DNA of 64,000 bases. Origin: an uncultured Clostridia bacterium. GTDB lineage: Bacteria > Bacillota > Clostridia > Christensenellales > Borkfalkiaceae. The notes under the pieces are model-generated. The model was not told the DNA's origin. It searched no databases and saw only the letters and a program-made list of their open reading frames with translations. The stretch covers positions 62,001 to 126,000 of the forward strand of contig CAMUBY010000002.1 in NCBI GenBank assembly GCA_947087265.1, given 5' to 3'. Made by a program: the position numbers and the translations under genes. Of this stretch, positions 41,124 through 50,606 are shown one piece after another (position 1 is the first letter of the stretch; every line of letters starts with the position of its first letter).

Positions 41124-41621
41124 ATGATTATTTTGGGGATAGACCCCGGTTACGGAACGATGGGCTACGGCGTGATTGAAAAGGACGCGCGCGGAAACTG
41201 CTCCGCCGTCGATTACGGCGTGGTCAAAACGCCGACGGACGAAAATTTTGCCGTGCGGCTGTGCATTCTCGAAGAGGGCGTCAACCGTATTTTCGATAAA
41301 TTCCAACCTGAAGAAACGGCAATGGAAGAACTGTTTTTCTCCAAAAACGTAACGACGGGCATTCAGGTCGCGCACGCGCGCGGCGTTATCATGCTTGCCT
41401 GCAACAAGCGTTGCGGCAAACTGTTCGAGTATACGCCCAACCAGATTAAACAGGCGCTTACAGGTTACGGCGGTGCGGACAAGGGGCAGATGCAGCGCGT
41501 CGTCGCTTCCCATTTGCGTCTTCGCAGCATTCCCCGCCCGGACGACGCGGCGGACGCCTTGGGCGTTGCGCTCTGCCACGCCTTTACGAGCCGTTTTGCA
41601 AACCTTTACGGAGTGAGATAA
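41124..41621 (+). CDS. ruvC: Holliday junction endodeoxyribonuclease RuvC
   Basis: A 165-residue resolvase that cuts Holliday junctions with RuvAB. GIDPGYGTMGYGVIE holds the first catalytic Asp; METLFF-type region reads MEELFFSKN with Glu; the C-terminal DDAADALGVALCH gives the last two Asp residues. Normal length. There is no ribosome binding site before ATG 41124, which coincides with the predicted transcription start, so the mRNA is probably leaderless. It heads the ruvC-ruvA-ruvB-queA run. Confidence 0.95.
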   Translation: MIILGIDPGYGTMGYGVIEKDARGNCSAVDYGVVKTPTDENFAVRLCILEEGVNRIFDKFQPEETAMEELFFSKNVTTGIQVAHARGVIMLACNKRCGKLFEYTPNQIKQALTGYGGADKGQMQRVVASHLRLRSIPRPDDAADALGVALCHAFTSRFANLYGVR

Positions 41622-41628
41622 ACGTTTT

Positions 41629-42231
41629 ATGATTGGTTACTTAAAAGGAAAAATCAAACACCTTGCGCCCGATTTCGTACTGCTCGAAGTGGGCGGCGTG
41701 GGTTACGAAGTGGTGTGTTCGGGTTCGGCGTTCTCCCTGCTTTCGGGCGTGAAGAAAGGGGAGGAGGGTGAAGTCTATACTTACCTGCACGTCAAGGAAG
41801 ACGGCGTTACCCTCTACGGGTTTTCCGACATGCAGGAAAAGGCGCTTTTTCTCAAACTCACCACCGTGCAGGGCGTGGGCGCAAAATCGGCGATGTCGCT
41901 ACTCTCGTCCATGCGCCCTGCGGATATTTTCGAAGCGATTATGACGGCGGATTCCAAACGCCTGTCAGCGGTCAAGGGTTTGGGCAAAAAAACCGCCGAG
42001 CGCATTATTTTAGAACTGCACGGCAAAATTTCTGCGGACGCGCTCATCGACGGCGCAACCGTTTCCGCAGGCAGAGCGCCGCTCCCTTCCGAAGAGGACG
42101 ACGACGCAGTATCCGCGCTCATGGGACTCGGCTTTAACAAACAGGAGAGCGTTCGCGCCGTGGAACGTGCAAAGAACGCAGGCGCGTCTACCGTAGAGCA
42201 AATCATTGCAACCGCACTCAGGGGAATGTAA
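41629..42231 (+). CDS. ruvA: Holliday junction branch migration protein RuvA
   Basis: A 200-residue tetrameric junction-binding protein. MIGYLKGKI starts the OB domain; VQGVGAKSAMSLL and VKGLGKKTAERIILEL are the two helix-hairpin-helix motifs; the C-terminal domain (SALMGLGFNKQESVRAV) contacts RuvB. Seven bases follow ruvC. Normal length. Confidence 0.96.
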   Translation: MIGYLKGKIKHLAPDFVLLEVGGVGYEVVCSGSAFSLLSGVKKGEEGEVYTYLHVKEDGVTLYGFSDMQEKALFLKLTTVQGVGAKSAMSLLSSMRPADIFEAIMTADSKRLSAVKGLGKKTAERIILELHGKISADALIDGATVSAGRAPLPSEEDDDAVSALMGLGFNKQESVRAVERAKNAGASTVEQIIATALRGM

Positions 42232-42234
42232 AAA

Positions 42235-43284
42235 ATGTACAACGAAGATTACGGCGAGGACAGGCTCCTCACAAGTACCAGAAGCGAATACGACATAGAG
42301 GAGAACATTCTCCGTCCTAAAACGATGGACGAATACGTTGGGCAGGACAAGGTGAAGGAAAACCTTTCCGTATACATGGCGGCGGCAAAGGCACGCGGCG
42401 ATTCGCTCGACCACGTGCTTTTGTACGGACCTCCGGGGCTCGGCAAAACTACGCTCGCGCACATTATTGCGAACACCATGGGTACGCAGATTAAAATGAC
42501 GAGCGGACCCGCCATCGAGCGTTCGGGCGACTTGGCGGCAATTCTCACCAACCTTAACGAGGGAGATATTCTGTTCATCGACGAAATTCACCGCCTCAAC
42601 CGCGCCGTGGAAGAAATTTTATATTCCGCGATGGAGGACTATGCGCTCGACATTATCGTCGGCAAAGGACCTTCCGCGCGCAATATCCGTTTTTCGCTGA
42701 AACGCTTCACGCTCATCGGCGCAACTACGCGTGCGGGAATGCTCTCGTCGCCGCTGCGCGACCGTTTCGGGATTCTGTGCAGACTGGAAATGTACACGCC
42801 CGTGGAATTGCAGAAAATCGTCACCCGCTCGGCAAAGACGCTCGGTATCTCCGTGGACGAAAAGGGCAGCTTTGAAATCGCGCGCCGTTCGCGCGGCACC
42901 CCCCGTATCGCAAACCGCCTCTTGAAGCGCGTGCGCGACTTTTCCGCCGTGGCAGGCAGTAACACCGTCACGGAGGCGCACGCCGCGCACGCGCTTTCCA
43001 AAATGGAAATCGACGAACTCGGCTTAGACGAAACGGACAGAAACCTGCTCCGCGCGCTCATCGAAAAATTCGGCGGCGGACCTGCGGGTTTGGAAACGCT
43101 TGCCGCTACCATCAACGAGGACGTAAACACCATTGAGGACGTCTACGAACCCTATCTTATGCAACTCGGCTTTCTCGCGCGCACGCCGCGCGGAAGAGTC
43201 TGTTTGAAGTCCGCTTACGAACACATGGGTATCAAACCGCCCGAGGGCGCAGGCAAACAAATTTCGGTATTCGACCATGACTGA
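42235..43284 (+). CDS. ruvB: Holliday junction branch migration ATPase RuvB
   Basis: A 349-residue AAA+ motor that drives branch migration. It has [18 protein letters not shown], Walker [13 protein letters not shown], Walker [10 protein letters not shown], sensor 1 GATTRAG, arginine finger region LRDRFG, and sensor 2 [17 protein letters not shown]. Starts 3 nt after ruvA and overlaps queA by 8 nt. Normal length. Confidence 0.97.
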   Translation: MYNEDYGEDRLLTSTRSEYDIEENILRPKTMDEYVGQDKVKENLSVYMAAAKARGDSLDHVLLYGPPGLGKTTLAHIIANTMGTQIKMTSGPAIERSGDLAAILTNLNEGDILFIDEIHRLNRAVEEILYSAMEDYALDIIVGKGPSARNIRFSLKRFTLIGATTRAGMLSSPLRDRFGILCRLEMYTPVELQKIVTRSAKTLGISVDEKGSFEIARRSRGTPRIANRLLKRVRDFSAVAGSNTVTEAHAAHALSKMEIDELGLDETDRNLLRALIEKFGGGPAGLETLAATINEDVNTIEDVYEPYLMQLGFLARTPRGRVCLKSAYEHMGIKPPEGAGKQISVFDHD

Positions 43285-44308
43285 ATCTTTGAAAACAAGC
43301 GATTTTGATTATCATCTTCCCGAAGAACTTATCGCCCAAACGCCCGCCGAGCCGCGCGATTCGTCGCGGTTGTTGGTGTATCACCGCGATACGCAGGAAA
43401 TCGAACACAAGATTTTCCGCGATATTTGCGGCTATCTGAAAAAGGGCGACGTGCTTGTCGTCAACCGCACCAGAGTGCTCCCTGCGCGGCTGTTCGCCCA
43501 AACCGCAAACGGCGGCAAGGTGGAGGTACTGCTCTTAAAGCGACTGCAACTCGACGAATGGGAAGTGCTTGTCCGCCCCGGAAAAAAATGCAAAATCGGC
43601 ACGCGTCTTATAGTGAACGCCGAACTTTCCTTGGAAGTCACGGGTATCACCGAATCGGGCGAGCGGCACGTCCGCTTTTTTTACGAGGGTACTTTCGAGG
43701 ACGTCCTCGCGCGTGCAGGCACCATGCCCCTGCCGCCCTATATCCACGAAAAACTCAAAGACCAGACGCGCTACCAGACGGTGTACTGTAAAGAGAACGG
43801 TTCGGCGGCGGCGCCCACGGCAGGGTTGCATTTCACGGAAGAACTGCTCGGGAAAATCCGTAGCATGGGTGTGGAGATTGCGGAAGTGTTACTTCACGTC
43901 GGCTTGGGTACGTTCCGCCCCGTCAAGGTGGATAACGTACTCGAACATAAAATGCACTCCGAATATTACGAGGTAAGCGCAGAGGCGGCGGAAACAGTTA
44001 ACCGCGCCAAACGCGAGGGGCGGCGCGTCATCGCCGTCGGTACGACTTCCGTGCGCACGTTGGAAACGGTTGCGGACGAAAACGGAATGCTCCGCGCGTG
44101 CAGCGGCAATACGAGTATCTTTATTTATCCGCCGTACCGCTTCAAATGCGTGGACGCGCTCGTTACGAATTTCCACCTGCCCGAAAGCACGCTGTTAATG
44201 CTGGTATCCGCGCTCTGTTCGCGCGAGGAAGTACTCCGTGTTTACGAAACGGCTGTGAAAGAGAAATACCGCTTTTTTTCCTTCGGCGACGCGTGTTTGT
44301 TTTTATAA
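43277..44308 (+). CDS. queA: S-adenosylmethionine:tRNA ribosyltransferase-isomerase QueA
   Basis: A 343-residue enzyme that moves the ribosyl part of S-adenosylmethionine to preQ1 in tRNA to form epoxyqueuosine. Typical segments: [25 protein letters not shown] at the start, [49 protein letters not shown], and TSVRTLE followed by [14 protein letters not shown] near the end. Normal length. The product is the substrate of QueH (21632). Followed by a 143-nt gap before tgt. Confidence 0.96.
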   Translation: MTESLKTSDFDYHLPEELIAQTPAEPRDSSRLLVYHRDTQEIEHKIFRDICGYLKKGDVLVVNRTRVLPARLFAQTANGGKVEVLLLKRLQLDEWEVLVRPGKKCKIGTRLIVNAELSLEVTGITESGERHVRFFYEGTFEDVLARAGTMPLPPYIHEKLKDQTRYQTVYCKENGSAAAPTAGLHFTEELLGKIRSMGVEIAEVLLHVGLGTFRPVKVDNVLEHKMHSEYYEVSAEAAETVNRAKREGRRVIAVGTTSVRTLETVADENGMLRACSGNTSIFIYPPYRFKCVDALVTNFHLPESTLLMLVSALCSREEVLRVYETAVKEKYRFFSFGDACLFL

Positions 44309-45576
<1,268 letters not shown>

Positions 45577-45612
45577 AAAATGCGTGAAAGGGAAAAATTA
45601 CCATAAAAACGC

Positions 45613-45641
45613 TTGCAAAACGCAATAAAATAAGTTAAGAT
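45613..45641 (+). promoter_or_regulatory. yajC promoter
   Basis: -35 TTGCAA (45613-45618), 17-bp spacer, -10 TAAGAT (45636-45641). Confidence 0.65.
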
Positions 45642-45670
45642 AGAATTGTAATAAAAAGGAGTTACAAATT

Positions 45671-46240
45671 ATGATTTACAATTTGTTAGAAGACAAAGGC
45701 AGTAATAATAATTGGTATATGTGGGTGATTATCGGCGTAGTCGTCGTGTTGCTCGTGGGTTGGCTTTTCCTTTCCAACAGAAAGAACAGACGCCGCCAGC
45801 AGGAATATGTGGAACAGTTAAACGCAATCGCGCCCGGGAATAAAGTAAAGACCGCGGGCGGTATCTGCGGCGTCGTCGTAGAAGTTTGCGACGACAACAC
45901 CGTCATCATCGAAACGGGCAGCGAGCAATCGGGCAAATCGTACGTTAAAATGGATAAAGAACTGATTGCGCAGACGGACGCGAAAGGACCTACGCAGATT
46001 GCACGCGAAGAAGCTGAGGCACGCCGCAAAGCGGAAAAAGAAGCCAAAGCAAACGGTGAAAACGAGGATGTCACTTCGGAACAACCCGAAACCGCAGAGT
46101 CTGCTGAAACGGTAGAAGCGCCCGAAACGGTAGCGGTAGAAGAAGCCGCGGAAGCAGCACCCGAGGTTGTTGCGGTACCCGAGGAAACAACCGAAGCGCC
46201 TGCAAAGCCTGCAAAAGCGAAAAAGAACGCAAAGAAGTAA
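45671..46240 (+). CDS. yajC: YajC, Sec accessory subunit with long acidic tail
   Basis: A 189-residue protein. A membrane helix (about 16-38, MWVIIGVVVVLLVGWLFLS) is followed by the conserved NRKNRRRQQEYVEQLNAIAPGNKVKTAGGICGVVVEV of YajC, part of the SecDF-YajC complex. The family is usually about 100 residues; here a low-complexity Glu/Ala/Pro-rich tail (about 120-189) is added, ending in lysines. secD and secF lie 3 kb downstream. GAG at 45660 and ATG 45671. Confidence 0.9.
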   Translation: MIYNLLEDKGSNNNWYMWVIIGVVVVLLVGWLFLSNRKNRRRQQEYVEQLNAIAPGNKVKTAGGICGVVVEVCDDNTVIIETGSEQSGKSYVKMDKELIAQTDAKGPTQIAREEAEARRKAEKEAKANGENEDVTSEQPETAESAETVEAPETVAVEEAAEAAPEVVAVPEETTEAPAKPAKAKKNAKK

Positions 46241-46267
46241 AATTCCGAATATCATAAACAAATCAAT

Positions 46268-46306
46268 CTCCGCATAACTTAAACAAAGTAATGCGGAGGT
46301 TTTTTT
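46268..46306 (+). promoter_or_regulatory. Hairpin that hides a ribosome binding site, with terminator-like T-tract
   Basis: CTCCGCAT (46268-46275) pairs with ATGCGGAG (46291-46298), followed by seven T and then ATG 46307. The ribosome binding site GGAGG (46295-46299) lies within the 3' arm. The element can therefore act as a yajC terminator and as a block on translation of the next gene. Confidence 0.6.
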
Positions 46307-46681
46307 ATGGAAAATTTTAAGAAAGCGGCTTGGGAAACGGGCAAAGCGGCGCTCTGCTACGCCGCGTTTTCGCTCTTTGCGCTTGCAATCGTCGCCGTTA
46401 TCGTGAAAGCGTGCGCGCCGTCCGACGCGGTCATTCGCATTCTGAACTGGTCGGTAAAATGTATCGGCGCGTTTTTGTTTTCGCTACTTTTTATCAAAAA
46501 AGAGCGAGCGCTGTTCAAGGGGATTGCGGCAGGTATTTTAGGCGTCATTCTCACCATGTTTTTATTCGCGGCAATCGGCGGCGGTTTTCATATTACCTGG
46601 TTCTTCCCGCTCGAACTGTTCGTTTGCGGCTTGCTCGGCGGCGCAGGTGCGCTTCTCTCCGCAAAATTGCGAAAAAATTAA
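46307..46681 (+). CDS. TIGR04086-type membrane protein
   Basis: A 124-residue protein with four membrane helices (about 10-32, 42-62, 68-92, 97-117). By position between yajC and the SCIFF/secD genes, and by its size and four-span plan, it fits the TIGR04086 family, a Clostridial marker of unknown function normally beside the SCIFF cluster. No catalytic motif is visible. Its ribosome binding site lies inside a hairpin (46268-46298), so translation may depend on its opening. Next comes thiamine pyrophosphokinase, which has its own promoter. Confidence 0.7.
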   Translation: MENFKKAAWETGKAALCYAAFSLFALAIVAVIVKACAPSDAVIRILNWSVKCIGAFLFSLLFIKKERALFKGIAAGILGVILTMFLFAAIGGGFHITWFFPLELFVCGLLGGAGALLSAKLRKN

Positions 46682-46687
46682 AAATAC

Positions 46688-46716
46688 TTGACGGAAGGCA
46701 TACCTTATATTATACT
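46688..46716 (+). promoter_or_regulatory. Thiamine pyrophosphokinase promoter
   Basis: -35 TTGACG (46688-46693), 17-bp spacer, -10 TATACT (46711-46716), 7 nt before the ATG. Confidence 0.75.
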
Positions 46717-46723
46717 GAACGGT

Positions 46724-47332
46724 ATGCAACGGAAACAGGAAAAAATTTGCTATTTGGTTTGTGCTGGGGAGAGCGTTCCGCTCGGGTTTTCGCCCGCGGA
46801 AGAAGATTTCGTCATTGCGGTAGACGGCGGAGCGAAGTATCTTGAAAAAAGCGGAATCCGAACCGACCTTTATCTCGGTGATTTCGATTCGTTGGGTTTT
46901 ACGCCGCAATCGTCAAACGTTATCAAACTCAAAGCGGAAAAGGACGAAACGGATACCGAGGCGGCGGCAAAGGAAGGGCTTTCGCGCGGCTATCGGAGTT
47001 TCCGCATTTACTGCGTGCTCGGCGGCAGAATTTCCCACACGCTTGCGAACCTCAACACGCTGCTGTATCTTTCCCGTCGCGGCGTGAATGCGAAAATTAT
47101 CGGAAAAAATTCCGAACTGTTTTTTCTCCGCGACCGTGCGGAATTCGCAGAGGGCGGTTACCTTTCCCTGCTTCCCTTTTGCGGAAATGCAAACGTCGTC
47201 ATCCGCAACTGTAAATACAGCGGCAATATCCACCTCACAAGCGAAGACGGGTTGGGGGTAAGTAACGAGCCCTTAAAGGGCGCGAACGTAGAAATTGTTT
47301 CGGGCGAAGTGCTTGCGATTATCGAGAGATAA
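46724..47332 (+). CDS. thiN: Thiamine pyrophosphokinase
   Basis: A 202-residue kinase that moves pyrophosphate from ATP to thiamine. Landmarks: VIAVDGGAKYLEKSGI, DLYLGDFDSLG, KDETDTEAAAKEGLSRG (the ATP/thiamine-binding core), LGGRISHTLANLNTLLYL and the C-terminal GLGVSNEPLKGANVEI. I chose ATG 46724; an in-frame TTG at 46688 is the -35 box itself. There is no ribosome binding site and the ATG is 7 nt after the -10, so the mRNA is probably leaderless. Its position splits TIGR04086 from SCIFF and may be a local insertion. Confidence 0.92.
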   Translation: MQRKQEKICYLVCAGESVPLGFSPAEEDFVIAVDGGAKYLEKSGIRTDLYLGDFDSLGFTPQSSNVIKLKAEKDETDTEAAAKEGLSRGYRSFRIYCVLGGRISHTLANLNTLLYLSRRGVNAKIIGKNSELFFLRDRAEFAEGGYLSLLPFCGNANVVIRNCKYSGNIHLTSEDGLGVSNEPLKGANVEIVSGEVLAIIER

Positions 47333-47354
47333 TTTCCGAAATTGCGCGGAATGC

Positions 47355-47383
47355 TTGACAGACGGTTACTTGTGTGATAAAAT
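47355..47383 (+). promoter_or_regulatory. SCIFF promoter
   Basis: -35 TTGACA (47355-47360), 17-bp spacer, -10 TAAAAT (47378-47383), 67 nt before the peptide gene. Confidence 0.8.
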
Positions 47384-47450
47384 ACTGATAAATGTACGGC
47401 GTATGAAATAAGGCGCGCGTATCAAAAGAAATCAGACGGGAGAAAAAGCA

Positions 47451-47603
47451 ATGATTCAGACGATTGCAAAACCTCAGGAAAAGAAAGTAACGGGTTGCGG
47501 CGAATGCAGAAGCACCTGCCAGTCGGCTTGCAAAACGAGTTGCACGGTAGGCAACCAATCCTGCGAGCGCGTTACGAGAGAAGAAAAAATCGAAAGAAAG
47601 TAA
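47451..47603 (+). CDS. scfA: SCIFF ribosomal peptide precursor
   Basis: A 50-residue RiPP precursor. Six Cys lie at 16, 19, 23, 27, 31 and 38 (CGECRSTCQSACKTSCTVGN and a later SC), the Six Cysteines in Forty-Five residues family that is nearly universal in Clostridia. The leader is about 1-14. In the characterised Clostridium thermocellum system the maturase installs a Cys-Thr thioether bridge; the Thr after the fifth Cys is present here. Biological role is unknown. GGGAG lies 8 nt before ATG 47451. Its radical SAM maturase starts 69 nt after the stop. Confidence 0.95.
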   Translation: MIQTIAKPQEKKVTGCGECRSTCQSACKTSCTVGNQSCERVTREEKIERK

Positions 47604-47623
47604 TTCTGCTTGGAACAAAGCGC

Positions 47624-47652
47624 AAGGGGCGGCGAGAAATCGCTGCCTTTTT
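47624..47652 (+). terminator. Attenuator between SCIFF peptide and maturase
   Basis: A 12-bp stem with G-U pairs (47624-47635 with 47640-47651) and GAAA loop, ending in five T. It lies 20 nt after the peptide stop and 20 nt before the maturase ATG, so it should lower maturase mRNA relative to peptide mRNA. Confidence 0.65.
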
Positions 47653-47671
47653 GCGACGTTTTGGGAAAAAT

Positions 47672-48982
47672 ATGGTACACGTTTTTACATATCACGATAA
47701 ATTTTATATTTACGATACGGGCAGCGGTTCGCTTCATACCTGCGACGAAAAGACCGCGGGCTACCTTTCGGGCGCGCCCGTTTCAATTTCCGACGAGGAA
47801 TTAAAAGCAACGCTTGCGGATATCGAGGGATTGAAGGCGGCGGGGCTTTTGTATGCGGAAGAACCCGCGGCTTATCCTATGAAGAGCAGCGAAGTCAAGG
47901 CGCTGTGCCTGCACGTCAGTCACGATTGCAATCTCCGCTGTAAATACTGCTTTGCGGACGAGGGCGCCTACCATTCCGTGCGCGAAACCATGTCGTTCGA
48001 AGTTTCAAAAGCCGCAATCGACTTTCTTTTGAAAAACAGCGGCAACCGCAAAGTGCTCGAAGTCGATTTCTTCGGCGGCGAACCGCTTATGAATCTCGAC
48101 GTCGTAAAACGCACGGTGTATTACGCGAAAGAGGAGGCGGCGAAACTCGGCAAGAAGTTTTTGTTCACGACGACGACGAACGGACTTCTCCTCGACGATG
48201 AAACCATTCAATTTTTCAATGAGGAAATGGAGAACGTCGTGCTTTCGCTCGACGGTAGAAAGGAAGTGCACGACGCCGTCAGAAAGACGGTGAACGGCAA
48301 GGGCAGTTTCGACGTGGTGATTGAAAAAATCAAGAAGTTCGTGCGCGCGCGCGGAGACAAGCACTACTATGTGCGCGGTACGTTTACGGCGAAAAATCTC
48401 GATTTCTCCAAAGACGTTTTATTCCTTGCGGACGAGGGATTCGATTCGCTTTCCATGGAACCCGTCGTTACCGATATTCCCGAACTCCAAATCAAAGAAG
48501 AACATCTTGCTCAAATCGAGCAGGAATACGAAACGCTGTGCGACGAATACGTCAAACGCGAAGCGGAGGGCAAGGGGTTTAACTTCTTCCATTTCAACGT
48601 CGATTTGGAGGGCGGACCCTGCCTGCAAAAGCGCGTATCCGCCTGCGGCGCGGGCAACGAGTACTTCTCGGTCGTACCTAACGGCGATATTTATCCCTGC
48701 CACCAATTTGCAGGCGATAGCAAATGGCGCATGGGCAGTGTATTGGAGGGCACGCTGAATGCGGAACTCCGCAAGCAGTTTGCCGAAAGTTGCCTGTTCA
48801 CGCGCAAAAAGTGCGGCGACTGTTTTGCAAAGTTTATCTGTTCGGGCGGTTGCAACGCGAACAACTATCACTATAACGGCGACATCAATACGCCGTACGA
48901 AATGACTTGCGCCATGATGAAAAAGCGGATAGAATGCGCCATGCACGTTTTGGCGGAGCGCAAGAACCGCGAAAAAAAGTGA
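47672..48982 (+). CDS. scfB: SCIFF radical SAM maturase (SPASM)
   Basis: A 436-residue thioether-forming radical SAM enzyme. About 1-70 is a RiPP-recognition-like domain (HVFTYHDKFYIYDTGSGSLH). The radical SAM cluster Cys86, Cys90, Cys93 are in SHDCNLRCKYCFADEG; FFGGEPLMN and TTNGLLLDD follow. The SPASM region has CLQKRVSACGAGNEYFSVVPNG and CGDCFAKFICSGGCNANNY, ligating auxiliary clusters. ATG 47672 lacks a strong ribosome binding site; an earlier in-frame start (47495) would overlap the peptide gene in another frame and is rejected. In the known system it makes the thioether in ScfA. Confidence 0.93.
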   Translation: MVHVFTYHDKFYIYDTGSGSLHTCDEKTAGYLSGAPVSISDEELKATLADIEGLKAAGLLYAEEPAAYPMKSSEVKALCLHVSHDCNLRCKYCFADEGAYHSVRETMSFEVSKAAIDFLLKNSGNRKVLEVDFFGGEPLMNLDVVKRTVYYAKEEAAKLGKKFLFTTTTNGLLLDDETIQFFNEEMENVVLSLDGRKEVHDAVRKTVNGKGSFDVVIEKIKKFVRARGDKHYYVRGTFTAKNLDFSKDVLFLADEGFDSLSMEPVVTDIPELQIKEEHLAQIEQEYETLCDEYVKREAEGKGFNFFHFNVDLEGGPCLQKRVSACGAGNEYFSVVPNGDIYPCHQFAGDSKWRMGSVLEGTLNAELRKQFAESCLFTRKKCGDCFAKFICSGGCNANNYHYNGDINTPYEMTCAMMKKRIECAMHVLAERKNREKK

Positions 48983-49013
48983 CGAAAAATCATAATTTCT
49001 TGCGTGTTTCGGC

Positions 49014-49042
49014 TTGACGGACACGCAGATTTTATATATAAT
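49014..49042 (+). promoter_or_regulatory. secDF promoter
   Basis: -35 TTGACG (49014-49019), 17-bp spacer, -10 TATAAT (49037-49042). Confidence 0.75.
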
Positions 49043-49112
49043 GAAAAAAGGTGGATTTTTCCATTCAGATTGATTTCGGATATTTTCCGACGGAAGATAG
49101 CAGGAGGAAGCA

Positions 49113-50606
49113 ATGGGCAAGAAGAAATCGGCGATTTTAATTACGCTTTTAACGCTCGTAATCGCCGCTTTGTGCTTTATCAGTACCGTTTCGTTCAACT
49201 ACGGTTCGAACGGAATGTACACGTTCAATTCGCTGTTGCGCGCGACCGATAAAGACGCCGACCTCGGCGGAGTTTACGGTGCGGAAGGGTACAAGGGCGG
49301 CGGCTTTGCAGTCACATATTACCCCGAAGGCGTTATTACCGCAAAAGAGTACAACGACAACCGCGGCGGTTATGCGGACGAGGCAGAGAAAGAGGAATAC
49401 GAAAACAGTTACGTTGCTTATCATGGCGGCACGCTTTACCTTGAAAAGGAGAGCGTTTGCGGCGGAGGGGACGAGCCTTCCGAAGAATTCCAATCGGCGT
49501 TCGACAATACGGTAAAACTGCTCGAAGACCGCTATGCGCGTTTGAAGAAAGACGGCGCGGAACTTGCCGTGAAAGACGATTATACGGTGCGCGTATTTTT
49601 GCCCAAGATGATGGACGCAAGTCTGGTTGCGTTCACCGTCAATTCCTACACGGGGGAATTTTCCGTGCGTTACGGTTCCAATGCGGAATCGGCGCCCGAA
49701 ATTTTGCCTGCTCTCCGCAAAAAGACGATTGACGATTACTTCAAAAAAGCATACTCGCGCGTCGGCGCAGACGGCACCGCTTACGTTGCCATGCAGTTTA
49801 CGGACGAGGGGAAAGAAGTGCTTGCCGAAGAAACGCAGAATGCAAACACCATGTATTTCATGGTCGGCGACCAGGCGGCGATTACGCTCTCCATTTCCGA
49901 AGCGGTCGATTCCAAAACGCTTTACGTCAGTAGCTCGGCTTATACGGGCGAAACGGCTTCCATCTATGCGGACGTCATCAATACGGTGATGAAGCTGGAC
50001 GACGCGGAAAACACCTTGAAACTTTCCGTAAGCGACGCGCTCGAATTCGGTGCGCTCTACGGCGGGAACGCGCTCGCCGCGCTCTATATCGCATACGGCA
50101 TTTGCTTTATTGCCATGATGGCGTTCTTCTTTATAAGATACCGCCGTTTGGGTTTCGTGCACCTGTACACCTATCTGATTTTCACGCTCATTATGATTGT
50201 GTGCGTATACGGCATTTCCTTCCTCTATCTGAGCCTCGAAACGTTCATTGCCTTCATGCTCGTATCGCTTCTGCTTGCGGCAAGCAATATCGTTACGTTC
50301 GAGTACGCAAGGAAGGAGTACGCAGGCGGTAAGACGATGGCGTCTTCCGTAAAAGAAGGCTATAAAAAATGCTTCTGGCATATCTTTGATTTACACGTCG
50401 TGCTCGCAATTCTTTCGTTCATTATGTACGGAATCGGGCTTTCCAATCTGAGCCTGTTCGCGTTTATCTTAGGACTCGGCACGGTGTTCTCGGGGCTTGC
50501 CTGCCTCGGCTTGAACCGTTTGACCTGGGCGGCAATGATGTCGTTCACCCCTAATAAAGGCGGTTTCTGCAACTTCAAGAGAGAGGAGGTAGAAGACGAT
50601 GACTAA
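49113..50606 (+). CDS. secD: Protein translocase subunit SecD
   Basis: A 497-residue RND-type membrane protein that uses the proton gradient to pull proteins out of the Sec channel. One N-terminal helix (about 8-26), a large extracytoplasmic P1 region (about 40-325), and then five helices (about 330-480). DADLGGVYGAEGYKGGGFAVTYYPEG is the usual SecD N-terminal block (D-L-x-G-G); IAMMAFFFIRYRRLGFVHLY and later helices match. P1 has a divergent sequence. AGGAGG precedes ATG 49113. It overlaps secF by 8 nt. Confidence 0.85.
   Translation: MGKKKSAILITLLTLVIAALCFISTVSFNYGSNGMYTFNSLLRATDKDADLGGVYGAEGYKGGGFAVTYYPEGVITAKEYNDNRGGYADEAEKEEYENSYVAYHGGTLYLEKESVCGGGDEPSEEFQSAFDNTVKLLEDRYARLKKDGAELAVKDDYTVRVFLPKMMDASLVAFTVNSYTGEFSVRYGSNAESAPEILPALRKKTIDDYFKKAYSRVGADGTAYVAMQFTDEGKEVLAEETQNANTMYFMVGDQAAITLSISEAVDSKTLYVSSSAYTGETASIYADVINTVMKLDDAENTLKLSVSDALEFGALYGGNALAALYIAYGICFIAMMAFFFIRYRRLGFVHLYTYLIFTLIMIVCVYGISFLYLSLETFIAFMLVSLLLAASNIVTFEYARKEYAGGKTMASSVKEGYKKCFWHIFDLHVVLAILSFIMYGIGLSNLSLFAFILGLGTVFSGLACLGLNRLTWAAMMSFTPNKGGFCNFKREEVEDDD

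Noticed and set aside
47495..47671. Upstream extension of the SCIFF maturase
   Set aside because: It would overlap the peptide gene in another frame and run through the attenuator; family members begin near ATG 47672.
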